Below, piece after piece: positions 1 through 6,753 of a stretch of 13,623 nt of DNA. Source of the stretch: Betaproteobacteria bacterium RIFCSPLOWO2_02_FULL_68_150 (GTDB lineage Bacteria > Pseudomonadota > Gammaproteobacteria > Burkholderiales > SG8-39). Under the pieces are notes generated by a model that worked only from the letters and a program-made list of their open reading frames with translations, was not told where the DNA came from and made no database searches. The DNA is taken from contig MERE01000003.1 of assembly GCA_001771975.1 (NCBI GenBank), positions 1 to 13,623 of the forward strand, in the 5' to 3' direction. How positions within the stretch are numbered: position 1 is the first letter of the stretch; every line of letters begins with the position of its first letter. A program made the position numbers and the translations under genes.

Positions 1-1050
1 CTGGTCGATCAGTTCGTGCGACAGGCCGAACAGCGCCGAGATGGTGCCGAACGTCAGGCCGGTCGACATCAGCAGCGTCGTGTACATGCCCTCCTTCTTC
101 GGCGAACGGAACGCCCGCGTCACCGGATAGACGCCCGCGATCTTGGTCATTACCTTGACCACAAGCATCAGCAGGAATGCGCCGGGCGCCACGACCAGCG
201 CGGGCAGCGAGACAAACGACCCGGCGCGGATGAAGTAGAACGGCGTCAACAACCCGAAACACAGCGTGCGCAGCCGCCGCACCAGCACGTGGTCCTTGCC
301 TACCGTACCCGCGAGCACCATGCCCAGGAGGTAGGCCGGCAGCACCGCTTCGCTGTCGGCCCAGCTCGCGAGCGCTCCGAGTCCGAACAGGCACAGCAGC
401 AGGTACTTGGCCTCGAGCTCCGCCGGCCGACCGCCATAACGCCGGAAAAAACGCGGCGTGAGCCAGGGCAGGAGAAACGCCGTCAACGCCAGCGCGCCGA
501 CGAACAGCAGCGTCTTCAGCGTGAACGGCGCGAAGATCAGGCCCAGCGCGACCACGGTGCCGAGATCGGTGATGAAACAGGCCGCGAGAACGGTCTTGCC
601 GTAATCGGTGGTGTTGAAGCCGAATTCGATCATCACGGCGTACACCACCGCGACCGAGGTCGTCGACATGGCGATGCCGGCGAGCCAGCTGGCCATGGGG
701 TTCCACCCCAGCAGCCAGTGCGCGGCGGCGGCGCAGCCGATGAACGGCGCGAAAAAGCTGATCAGCCCGATGGCCGTGGCCTCCTTCCATTTTCGCCGGA
801 ACACATCGGGGTCCAGTTCGGCACCCGCCAGGAAAGTCAGCACGATCGCACCGCTGCCCGAGAGGAACCTGATCCAGCTCTGGTCGGCGCCGAGCGCCGC
901 GGTCCCCACCAGGGCACCGATGACGAGCTGCGCGATCGTGCCGACGACAATTTCGGACAGTGCCGTCGCGATGCGCAGCCAGATCGACACCAGCGTGGCG
1001 AAGAGCGCCAGGCCGAGCCAGAGCGCCGCCAGCGCCCAGATCTCAGTCAT
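1..1050 (-). CDS. CPA2-family cation:proton antiporter (Kef/NapA-like), C-terminus outside window
   Basis: Integral membrane protein expected to exchange Na+ or K+ for H+ across the inner membrane. The 350 visible codons are almost all hydrophobic helices: residues 1-20, about 33-50, a break containing LTFLAGAELD at about 72-81 followed by a basic RRKWKE loop, a helix with STTSVAVVYAVMIEFG, then AACFITDLGTVVALGL, where the Asp in ITD is the likely ion/proton-binding residue. This arrangement is typical of the Na_H_Exchanger domain of CPA2. The reading frame has a stop (TGA) a few codons upstream of the ATG, so the start at 1050 is fixed. It overlaps the preceding small ORF by 8 bases, which suggests translational coupling. 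It is the last visible gene of the tup/mo operon. The cytoplasmic end, and any RCK/TrkA_N domain, is cut off. Family assignment is firm; the ion is unknown. Confidence 0.88.
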   Translation of the reverse strand, partial: MTEIWALAALWLGLALFATLVSIWLRIATALSEIVVGTIAQLVIGALVGTAALGADQSWIRFLSGSGAIVLTFLAGAELDPDVFRRKWKEATAIGLISFFAPFIGCAAAAHWLLGWNPMASWLAGIAMSTTSVAVVYAVMIEFGFNTTDYGKTVLAACFITDLGTVVALGLIFAPFTLKTLLFVGALALTAFLLPWLTPRFFRRYGGRPAELEAKYLLLCLFGLGALASWADSEAVLPAYLLGMVLAGTVGKDHVLVRRLRTLCFGLLTPFYFIRAGSFVSLPALVVAPGAFLLMLVVKVMTKIAGVYPVTRAFRSPKKEGMYTTLLMSTGLTFGTISALFGLSHELIDQ

Positions 1051-1153
1051 CGCCTTCGGTCATGCCGAATTCCGCCGCCACCTTGGCGCAGACGATGCGC
1101 ACGTGTTCGCCCCGGAGCACCTCGAGCAGTTGCGCGCATTGTTCGTCCACCAT
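1043..1153 (-). CDS. Small ORF (36 aa) between moaE and the antiporter
   Basis: Not a recognised family. The predicted product begins MVDEQCAQLLEVLRGE and ends AAEFGMTEGDD. It has two cysteines (residues 6 and 22), no signal peptide and no membrane segment, and could form one or two amphipathic helices. Evidence that it is translated: a perfect AGGAGG lies 9 bases before its ATG, the ATG is one base after the moaE stop, and its TGA overlaps the antiporter start (GATGACTGAG) by 8 bases. Together these make an uninterrupted chain of coupled reading frames from moaE to the antiporter. It may be a real small protein, or a leader whose translation brings ribosomes to the antiporter start. The sequence alone cannot decide between these. 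Confidence 0.6.
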   Translation of the reverse strand: MVDEQCAQLLEVLRGEHVRIVCAKVAAEFGMTEGDD

Positions 1154-1154
1154 G

Positions 1155-1613
1155 TCACTTGACCTCCTGCCAGCGCTCCGCGGCCTCGTCGTCCGAGCTT
1201 CGTGCCTCGACCCAGCGTTCGCCCTCGGACGTGCGCTCCTTCTTCCAGAACGGCGCGCGCGTCTTCAGGTAATCCATGACGAACTCGCAGGCCGCAAAGG
1301 CGTCGCCGCGGTGGCCGCTCGCCACCGCGACCAGCACGATGCGGTCGGTCGGCTGCAATTCGCCGACGCGATGGATCACCGTGCAATCGATCACGTCCCA
1401 GCGGCTGCGCGCCTGCTCGACGATCGCGCCGATCGACTTCTCGGTCATGCCCGGATAGTGCTCGAGCGTCATGCGTCCGACTTCGGCGCCCTCGTTGACG
1501 TCGCGCACCGAGCCGACGAACGCCGCCAGCGCGCCGACTCGCGGATTGCCGCGCGCGAGCGCCTCGATCTCCGCGCCGCAATCGAAGTCTTCGCGCTGGA
1601 CGGAAATCTTCAT
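1155..1613 (-). CDS. moaE: Molybdopterin synthase catalytic (large) subunit MoaE
   Basis: MoaE with MoaD converts precursor Z (cPMP) to molybdopterin by inserting two sulfurs in the cytoplasm. The product is 152 aa, normal for MoaE (about 150). Visible family motifs are FVGSVRD (32-38), EHYPGM (51-56), HRVGEL (81-86), ASGHRGDAF (98-106) and the catalytic KTRAPFWKKE stretch. K117 and K124 have the same seven-residue spacing as the two catalytic lysines of E. coli MoaE (K119 and K126). The ATG lies 2 bases after the moaD stop, as expected for a moaDE pair. The last codons contain the ribosome-binding site of the following small ORF. Identification is secure. Confidence 0.97.
   Translation of the reverse strand: MKISVQREDFDCGAEIEALARGNPRVGALAAFVGSVRDVNEGAEVGRMTLEHYPGMTEKSIGAIVEQARSRWDVIDCTVIHRVGELQPTDRIVLVAVASGHRGDAFAACEFVMDYLKTRAPFWKKERTSEGERWVEARSSDDEAAERWQEVK
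1163..1168 (-). promoter_or_regulatory. Strong Shine-Dalgarno for the 36-aa ORF
   Basis: AGGAGG on the minus strand lies inside the last codons of moaE, 9 bases before the ATG at 1153. It is the best ribosome-binding match in this part of the operon and is the main reason for calling the small ORF translated. Confidence 0.65.
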
Positions 1614-1615
1614 CT

Positions 1616-1873
1616 TCAGCCGCCGGTTACCGGGGGGAAAAACGCGACCTCATCGCCCGCGGCGATCGTAGCGGAAGGCGCCGCCATGGACTGATTGAGC
1701 GCCGTGCGCACCAATCTGCCCTCGGCCAGCGCCGCCTGCCAGGCCGGTCCGCGCTGCCGCAGATGCGCGCGCAGCGCGCCCACCGTGCTCACCTCGGCCG
1801 GAAGGTCGAGTTCCTCGCCTGCGATTCCCAGTTGCTCACGCAGGCTGGCGAAAAAAAGCAGCTTGATCCTCAC
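1616..1873 (-). CDS. moaD: Molybdopterin synthase sulfur-carrier subunit MoaD (GTG start)
   Basis: Small ubiquitin-like sulfur carrier of molybdopterin synthase. The 85-aa product starts VRIKLLFFASLREQLG, contains the DEVAFFPPVTGG tail, and ends in the Gly-Gly that is adenylated by MoeB and thiocarboxylated. Length and C-terminus fit MoaD exactly. The start is a GTG overlapping the moeA stop (GGGTGAGG). Longer readings of the frame run back into moeA and have no family similarity. The very short junctions (overlap with moeA, 2-base gap to moaE) support co-translation with its partner subunit. Confidence 0.96.
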   Translation of the reverse strand: MRIKLLFFASLREQLGIAGEELDLPAEVSTVGALRAHLRQRGPAWQAALAEGRLVRTALNQSMAAPSATIAAGDEVAFFPPVTGG

Positions 1874-3075
1874 CCGTAGAGCTCCGTATACGGCAGAAAG
1901 CGCACCGCGTCTCCCTTGCGGATCGCCTGGTTGGGCGGATTGTCCACCAAGCCGTCGGCCCAGGCGGTCGAAGTCAGCACCGCCGAGTCCTGCGTGGGAT
2001 AGAGATCGAGCCCCCCGGAGGAGTTCCGCCTGACGCGCAGGAACTCGCGCCGCGCGTCCGGCCGCGGCCAGTCGAAATCGGAGCGCAGGCCGAGCGCATG
2101 CGGCGCGACCGCATCGATGCCTTGCGTGCGCAGCAGAAACGGACGCACGAAGATGAGGAAGGTGATGAAGCTGGATACCGGATTTCCCGGCAGACCGATG
2201 AACGCCGCCGCGCCGACCTTGCCGAAGGCGAGCGGCCGCCCGGGTTTCATGGCGATGCGCCACATCAGCAACGTGCCTTCGGCCTCGACCGCGGGGCGCA
2301 CATGGTCCTCTTCGCCCACCGACACGCCGCCCGAGGTGACGATGACGTCGTTCTCGCAGGCCGCGCGCCGCAACACCTCGCGCGTCGCATCGAGCCGGTC
2401 GGGCACGATGCCGTAATCGCGCACCTCGCAGCCATAGACCTGCGCCAGGCCGCGCAAGGTGAAACGGTTCGAGTTGTAGATTCGTCCGGGAGCGAGCGGC
2501 TCTCCGGGCATCACCAGCTCGTCACCGGTGAAGAAAAGACCCAGCCGCAGGCGCCGGCGCACCGGCAGCGTCCTGATGCCGACCGATGCGGCGAGTCCCG
2601 TATCCTGGGGACGCAGGCGGATGCCCGCGGAGAGAATTTGGCTTCCCGCGCGGATGTCGCTTCCCGCCAGCCGAATCCATTCGCCCGGTTGCGGAACCCT
2701 GTTCACCACCACCTGCTCGCCGTCTGCGGCGCAGAACTCCTGCATCACCACTGCGTCGGCGCCAGGCGGAACCGGCGCGCCAGTGAAGATGCGGGCCGCC
2801 GTTCCCGGCGCGAGCGGCACACCGACGCTGCCCGCGGCGATCCGTTGCTTCACCTTGAGTCGCATGCCGGGTGCGGTAAGGTCGGCCAGTCGCAGCGCAT
2901 AGCCGTCCATGGCGCTGTTGTCCATCGGCGGCACCTCCAGCGCAGAAACCTGCGCCTGCGCCAGCACGCGGCCGGTCGCCTCGAGCGCCGGCACCTGCTC
3001 CAGGTCCGGCACCGCCGTGGCTCCGTCCAGCAGGCGCGCGAGCGCCTCGTCGACCGAGAGCAATCCCGAATTCAT
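1870..3075 (-). CDS. moeA: Molybdopterin molybdenumtransferase MoeA
   Basis: MoeA inserts molybdate into adenylylated molybdopterin to give Moco. Homologues also handle tungstate. The 401-aa length is normal for the family. Motifs seen: PPMDNSAMDGYA (49-60), TGDELV (183-188), the nucleotide/MPT-site SGGVSVGEEDHV (248-259), MKPGRPLAFG (276-285) and GLPGNPVSSF (294-303). Its ATG overlaps the mobB stop (ATGA), and its own stop overlaps the moaD GTG. Given the tungstate importer upstream, this enzyme may load W as well as Mo; that is inference. No sequence feature here tells the metals apart. A second moeA/mogA elsewhere in the genome would be expected if both metals are used. Confidence 0.97.
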   Translation of the reverse strand: MNSGLLSVDEALARLLDGATAVPDLEQVPALEATGRVLAQAQVSALEVPPMDNSAMDGYALRLADLTAPGMRLKVKQRIAAGSVGVPLAPGTAARIFTGAPVPPGADAVVMQEFCAADGEQVVVNRVPQPGEWIRLAGSDIRAGSQILSAGIRLRPQDTGLAASVGIRTLPVRRRLRLGLFFTGDELVMPGEPLAPGRIYNSNRFTLRGLAQVYGCEVRDYGIVPDRLDATREVLRRAACENDVIVTSGGVSVGEEDHVRPAVEAEGTLLMWRIAMKPGRPLAFGKVGAAAFIGLPGNPVSSFITFLIFVRPFLLRTQGIDAVAPHALGLRSDFDWPRPDARREFLRVRRNSSGGLDLYPTQDSAVLTSTAWADGLVDNPPNQAIRKGDAVRFLPYTELYG

Positions 3076-3578
3076 CGGCCCAGTCCGAGATGCACCATCA
3101 CGAAGGCCGCAATGGCATCGGTATCGTTCAGGTCGAGCACCGGGATACCCGTTTTAAGCTTCGAGTCGGTCGCGATGGCGACGATATCCCGGTCCTTCGG
3201 GTGCAGCAGCGCTTCGCCGGTCGCTGCGCGCCAGACCTCGATTTTCGGGATCGACTCGAACTTGAAGCCCTCCACGATGAGCAAATCGCAGGGCGACAGC
3301 CGTTCGGCCTGCTCCTCGAACGTCGGCTCGCGCTCGCCGCGCAGCTCGTGCATCAGCACCCAGCGGCGCGAAGAGGTCACCAGCACCTCGCCCGCGCCGG
3401 CGTGCCGGTGCCGGTACGAATCCTTGCCGGCCTGATCGACGTCGAAGGTGTGGTGCGCGTGCTTGATGAGCGAAACGCGCAGGCCGTGCTCTGCGAAACG
3501 GGGAATGATCCGCTCGATCAGCGTCGTCTTGCCGCTGCCCGACCAGCCCGCGAAACCGATGGTTTTCATGCCGCTCAT
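3072..3578 (-). CDS. mobB: Molybdopterin-guanine dinucleotide biosynthesis GTPase MobB
   Basis: MobB is a GTP-binding adapter that assists MobA in making the MGD form of the cofactor, the form used by DMSO-reductase-family enzymes such as formate dehydrogenase. The 168-aa product has a P-loop GWSGSGKTT (11-19), an IKHAHHTFDVDQAGKDSYRH segment typical of MobB (about 38-57), and DLLIVEGFK (98-106) as the Walker-B-like strand. Two Met codons (1 and 4) are possible starts; neither has a strong ribosome-binding site, and the longer one is given. It lies 21 bases after the TSUP stop and overlaps moeA. No mobA is in the window. Confidence 0.95.
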   Translation of the reverse strand: MSGMKTIGFAGWSGSGKTTLIERIIPRFAEHGLRVSLIKHAHHTFDVDQAGKDSYRHRHAGAGEVLVTSSRRWVLMHELRGEREPTFEEQAERLSPCDLLIVEGFKFESIPKIEVWRAATGEALLHPKDRDIVAIATDSKLKTGIPVLDLNDTDAIAAFVMVHLGLGR

Positions 3579-3599
3579 GGCGATGACCGAGGGCGGATT

Positions 3600-4361
3600 C
3601 TAAACAAGAACCATCTTGCCGCCGGCCAGCGCGAGCACGACGCCGAGGACGCGGCGGATGAGCGGGTTCGCAAACCGGCGGCTGCCGAACTCGGCTCCGA
3701 GCCAGCCGCCGATCAGCACGGCGCCCGCGAGAATCCCGATCTGCGGCGGCAGCGCCGCCGTTCCGGCGGCCAGCCCGGCGGCGAGGCCGGCGATCGAATT
3801 CACGAGGATGAACGGCGCCGCGACCGCCGAGGTCTGCTTGGTGCCCGCCCAGCCCAGCATGAGGAGCAGCGGGCTGAGGAAGATGCCGCCGCCGACTCCG
3901 GTCAATCCGGATAGCAGTCCGATCGCAGCGCCTATCGGCATCGCCCGGCCGATCGGCGGCTCACGCACGGCGCGCATCTCTTCGCCCAGGCGAGCGCTGC
4001 GCCACAGCTGCCAGGCCGCGTAGACCAGCACCGCGCCGACCAGCACCTTGTAGGCGTGTCCCGGCAGGGTGATCGCGCCGCCGAGGTAAGCCAGCGGGAT
4101 CGACACCGCGGCGAACGGCCAGAACAGCCGCCAGCGGAAATGCCCGGCGCGCCGGAATTTGTAGGTCGCGATCGCCGAGACGACGATGTTGAGGGTGAGC
4201 GCGATCGGCCGCATCTCCTGCGGCGCGATTCCAGCCAGCGCCATCGCTGCGAGGTACGCGGAGGCACCGCCGTGGCCGACCAACGCATAGCCGAACGCCG
4301 CGACCAGCATCGCGGCTGCGAGCAGCGCCATCGTAAGGTCGGCCATGGGCAACGCTTCCAT
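3600..4361 (-). CDS. TSUP (TauE/SafE, DUF81) family membrane transporter
   Basis: A 253-aa integral membrane protein with about 7-8 hydrophobic segments in two similar halves, as in TauE/SafE proteins, which move sulfite, sulfoacetate, taurine-derived or other small anions. Each half shows a Gly-rich motif: GHGGAS (29-34) with LTLNIV (56-61), and GLTGVGGGIFLSPLLLMLGW (152-171) with QTSAVAAPFILVNS (176-189). Met6 and Met11 are alternative starts; Met6 has a GGAAGCG about 5 bases upstream and may be the true one. The gene lies between tupA and mobB in the same direction with gaps of 32 and 21 bp, so it is probably co-transcribed. Its substrate cannot be read from the sequence. A role in sulfur supply or oxyanion export is speculation from context. 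Confidence 0.88.
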   Translation of the reverse strand: MEALPMADLTMALLAAAMLVAAFGYALVGHGGASAYLAAMALAGIAPQEMRPIALTLNIVVSAIATYKFRRAGHFRWRLFWPFAAVSIPLAYLGGAITLPGHAYKVLVGAVLVYAAWQLWRSARLGEEMRAVREPPIGRAMPIGAAIGLLSGLTGVGGGIFLSPLLLMLGWAGTKQTSAVAAPFILVNSIAGLAAGLAAGTAALPPQIGILAGAVLIGGWLGAEFGSRRFANPLIRRVLGVVLALAGGKMVLV

Positions 4362-4393
4362 CGCGTTGCGAACGATACCCCATGTCGAAACCC

Positions 4394-5209
4394 TTACCGG
4401 GCGTTGGGGAAAAAGAGCTGCTCGCCGCCGATCTTGTACTCGGCGATCGCCCGCTGACCCTCCGCCGAGAGCAGCCAGTCGATGAATGCCTGTCCCATCT
4501 CACGCTTCACGCTCGGATGCCTGGCGGGATTCACCAGCATGACGCCGTACTGGTTGAACAGGCGCGTATCGCCCGCGACCACGATCGCCAGGTCGGCGCG
4601 ATTCTTGAACGCAAGCCACGTGCCGCGGTCGGCGAGGATATAGGCATTCATGCCTGCGGCGCTGTTCAGCGCCGGCCCCATGCCCTGGCCCGTGTCCCGG
4701 TACCACGGCCCCTTGTCCTGCGCGATATCCACCCCGGCCATCTTCCAGATTTCCAGTTCGGCGAAATGGGTGCCGCTCTTGTCGCCGCGCGAAACGAACG
4801 GCGCCTGCGCCGCCTTCACTTCGCGAAACGCTTGCAGCACATCCTTGCCGCCAGCGACTTTCGCCGGGTCGGATTTCGGCCCGATGAGGACGAAATCGTT
4901 GTACATGACCTCGAAGCGTTTCACGCCGAAGCCTGCGGCGACGAATTTTTCCTCCAGCGGCCGCGCATGCACGAATACGACGTCGGCGTCGCCGCGCTTG
5001 CCCATGTCGAGCGCCTGGCCGGTGCCGAGCGCGACGACGCGCACCCGGATGCCGGTTTTGTTCTCGAAGATCGGCAGCAGGTGCTTGAACAGCCCGCTCT
5101 GTTCGGTCGAGGTTGTAGAAGCTACCGTGATGTAGCGCTGTTGAGCGTGCACCGGCAGCATCACCATGCCTGCGGCAAGAACCAGCAAGCCCTGCCGGAT
5201 CATTTCCAT
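4394..5209 (-). CDS. tupA: Tungstate ABC transporter, periplasmic binding protein TupA
   Basis: Periplasmic receptor that delivers tungstate, and perhaps molybdate, to TupB. The 271-aa precursor starts with a signal peptide (residues 1-22, predicted cleavage after HA before QQRYITVAS). The mature start carries TTSTEQSGLF (32-41), the TTS-T anion-binding signature shared by TupA proteins, followed by ALGTGQALDMGKRGDADVV (60-78). Later segments SRGDKSGTH and GMNAYILADRGTW also fit the family. The ATG at 5209 is chosen because AGGAG lies 7 bases upstream; it overlaps the tupC stop by 10 bases. The gene order tupB-C-A, with the receptor last, is unusual compared with receptor-first ABC operons. 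A PstS- or WtpA-type receptor is less likely given the TTSTEQSG motif. Confidence 0.93.
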   Translation of the reverse strand: MEMIRQGLLVLAAGMVMLPVHAQQRYITVASTTSTEQSGLFKHLLPIFENKTGIRVRVVALGTGQALDMGKRGDADVVFVHARPLEEKFVAAGFGVKRFEVMYNDFVLIGPKSDPAKVAGGKDVLQAFREVKAAQAPFVSRGDKSGTHFAELEIWKMAGVDIAQDKGPWYRDTGQGMGPALNSAAGMNAYILADRGTWLAFKNRADLAIVVAGDTRLFNQYGVMLVNPARHPSVKREMGQAFIDWLLSAEGQRAIAEYKIGGEQLFFPNAR

Positions 5210-5928
5210 GGCAACTCTCCTTTGACAAAGGCCGCCGCCTCCGCGGAGGCCGGCTGCGCAAAGAACTGCTCGACCGGCGCGCGCTCGACCAGGCGTCCCT
5301 GGTGGATGAACAGCACCTCGTCGCCGAGCCGGCGCGCCTGCCCCAGGTTGTGCGTCGCCATGACGATCTTGGTTCCCGAGGCATCGAACGCCTGGATCAC
5401 GCGCTCGATCTCGCGCGTCGCACTCGGATCGAGACTGGCGGTCGGCTCGTCGAGGAACAGGACTTCCGGATGCAGCGCCCAGGCGCGCGCCAGCGCGAGG
5501 CGCTGCTGCTCGCCGCCCGAGAGCACGCGCGCCGGACGCTGCGCGAGGTGCACCAGGCCTACGCTCTCCAGGGCCTCGATCGCGAGGCGTTCGCGTTCCA
5601 TGCGCGCAATGCGCGCCACTTTCAGCGCGTAGACGATATTGGCGAGCGCACTCCGGCGCAGCAGCACCGGTCGCTGGAAGACCATCGCCTGCAGGCGGCG
5701 CCGGCGCTCGGCATCGGGCTCGTTCCATGCGACCGCTCCTGCGGTCGGCGCGAGCAGGCCGTGCATCAGGCGCATCAGCACGCTCTTGCCGGCGCCGTTG
5801 GCGCCGAGAATGATGCTGCTCGGGCCCGCGGCGACCTCGATCGACATGCGGTCGATGATGGTGCGCCCGCCGGCCGCGAAACTCGCATCGCGCAGCGCCA
5901 AGGGAAGGATGCGTCCGGTCGCCGCCAT
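5200..5928 (-). CDS. tupC: Tungstate ABC transporter, ATP-binding protein TupC
   Basis: Cytoplasmic ATPase that powers tungstate import. The 242-aa protein contains all nucleotide-binding elements: Walker A GANGAGKS (42-49), Q-loop Gln85, ABC signature LSGGEQQRLALARA (136-149), Walker B VLFLDEP (156-162), SLD D-loop (165-167) and His193 in ATHNLGQ. It lacks the C-terminal TOBE extension found in ModC, which together with its neighbours favours TupC over ModC. The ATG shares one base with the tupB stop (TGATG), so translation is coupled to the permease. A longer reading upstream into tupB is a different frame of that gene and is not supported. Confidence 0.94.
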   Translation of the reverse strand: MAATGRILPLALRDASFAAGGRTIIDRMSIEVAAGPSSIILGANGAGKSVLMRLMHGLLAPTAGAVAWNEPDAERRRRLQAMVFQRPVLLRRSALANIVYALKVARIARMERERLAIEALESVGLVHLAQRPARVLSGGEQQRLALARAWALHPEVLFLDEPTASLDPSATREIERVIQAFDASGTKIVMATHNLGQARRLGDEVLFIHQGRLVERAPVEQFFAQPASAEAAAFVKGELPWK

Positions 5929-6632
5929 CAGCCGTATCGCCGCTGCGCGGCATCCTTCACCACTTGCGCCACGGCGTTGAGCGCGATCACCAGCGCGATC
6001 AGCACGATGCCGAGCGACAGCGCGAGCGGCAGGTCGCCCTTCGATGTCTCCAGCGCGATGGTGGTCGTCATGACGCGCGTGACGCCGTCGATGTTGCCGC
6101 CGACGATCATCACCGCGCCCACCTCGGCCGAGGCGCGTCCCAGTCCCGCAAGGATCGCAGTGAGAAGCGAGAAACGGATATCCCAGACCAGCGTCAGCGC
6201 CGCGCCGGGGCCATGCGCGCCGAGCGAGCGCAGCTGCTCCTCGTACTCGATCCAGGCGTCCTCCACCGCTTGCCTGCAAAGCGCGGCGATGATCGGCAGG
6301 ATCAGGATCGACTGTGCGATCACCATGGCCGGCGGCGTGAACAGGAGCCCCAGCGCGCCGAGCGGACCGGCGCGCGACAGCATCAGGTAGACGAACAACC
6401 CGACCACCACCGGCGGCAATCCCATCAGGGCGTTGAGCAGGACCACGATCGCGCGGCGCCCCGGAAAACGGCCGATCGCGATCGCGGCCCCCAGCGGCAG
6501 GCCGAGCAGCGTGGCGAAAACGACCGCCGAAAGGCTCACCTCGAGGCTGAGCCACACGATCTCGACCAGCGCGCGGTCCGCCGAGAGCATCAGCCCGAAC
6601 GCGCCGCGCAGCGCCTGGAGTACCGAGTCCAT
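5928..6632 (-). CDS. tupB: Tungstate ABC transporter, permease TupB
   Basis: Inner-membrane channel of the tungstate importer. The 234-aa protein has 5-6 hydrophobic segments and a cytoplasmic EAA-type loop (EYEEQLRSLGAHGPGAALTL, starting about residue 129) that docks TupC. The stretch GLGRASAEVGAVMIVGGNID followed by MTTTIALETSKGD is characteristic of TupB/ModB-like permeases of the tungstate group. It is the first gene of the minus-strand operon and is divergent from the ModE-like regulator, with 121 bp between the two starts. The ribosome-binding site before the ATG is weak (AGGT about 9 bases upstream). Identification is secure at the level of tungstate/molybdate permease, and tungstate is favoured by TupA. 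Confidence 0.92.
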   Translation of the reverse strand: MDSVLQALRGAFGLMLSADRALVEIVWLSLEVSLSAVVFATLLGLPLGAAIAIGRFPGRRAIVVLLNALMGLPPVVVGLFVYLMLSRAGPLGALGLLFTPPAMVIAQSILILPIIAALCRQAVEDAWIEYEEQLRSLGAHGPGAALTLVWDIRFSLLTAILAGLGRASAEVGAVMIVGGNIDGVTRVMTTTIALETSKGDLPLALSLGIVLIALVIALNAVAQVVKDAAQRRYG

Positions 6633-6677
6633 GGCCGCGACCTAAGCGCGCCGCGCGCCGCCGGGGCGCCCGGCCTT

Positions 6678-6697
6678 ATATGTTCCAGCGTACATAT
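6678..6697. promoter_or_regulatory. Palindromic operator ATATGT-N8-ACATAT, probable ModE-like site
   Basis: The arms 6678-6683 and 6692-6697 are exact reverse complements across an 8-bp spacer. The AT-rich arms with a GC-richer spacer resemble the TATAT-rich inverted repeats bound by ModE proteins, although the arms are not identical to the E. coli consensus. The right arm ends 17 bp before the TATAAT at 6715, exactly where the -35 element of the regulator promoter should be. Binding would therefore block that promoter and, from the shared site, probably the tup operon too. Repression by metal-bound regulator is inferred. Confidence 0.7.
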
Positions 6698-6714
6698 CCA
6701 ATTCCAACCATGAC

Positions 6715-6720
6715 TATAAT
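6715..6720 (+). promoter_or_regulatory. Perfect -10 box (TATAAT) for the regulator gene
   Basis: TATAAT lies 33 bp before the GTG start at 6754, so transcription would begin near 6727 with a short leader. The -35 position (about 6691-6697) matches TTGACA poorly and coincides with the right arm of the palindrome. Confidence 0.6.
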
Positions 6721-6753
6721 TCAGTCTCCCCCTCGCACCGAATAGGCATTCCA

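Larger units (their letters stand above)
6633..6753. promoter_or_regulatory. Divergent regulatory region between tupB and the ModE-like regulator
   Basis: The only sizeable AT-richer intergenic stretch in the window (121 bp). It separates two divergent genes and contains one perfect palindrome and one perfect -10 box (listed separately). Promoters for both the tup-mo operon and the regulator gene must lie here. A -10 for the minus-strand operon is less clear; an AT-rich ACATATAAG reading on the minus strand (about 6674-6682) is a candidate, with TTGG-type -35 matches upstream at imperfect spacing. Confidence 0.75.

Noticed and set aside
16..1272. Long plus-strand open frame of 418 codons opposite the antiporter and moaE
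   Set aside because: The product is Arg/Gln/His-rich low-complexity sequence typical of antisense frames in GC-rich DNA. The minus strand carries clear antiporter and MoaE motifs.
2098..3914. Plus-strand open frames of 445 and 274 codons opposite moeA, mobB and the TSUP gene
   Set aside because: They mirror well-identified genes, have antisense composition (Arg, His, Asp, Gln) and no family motif.
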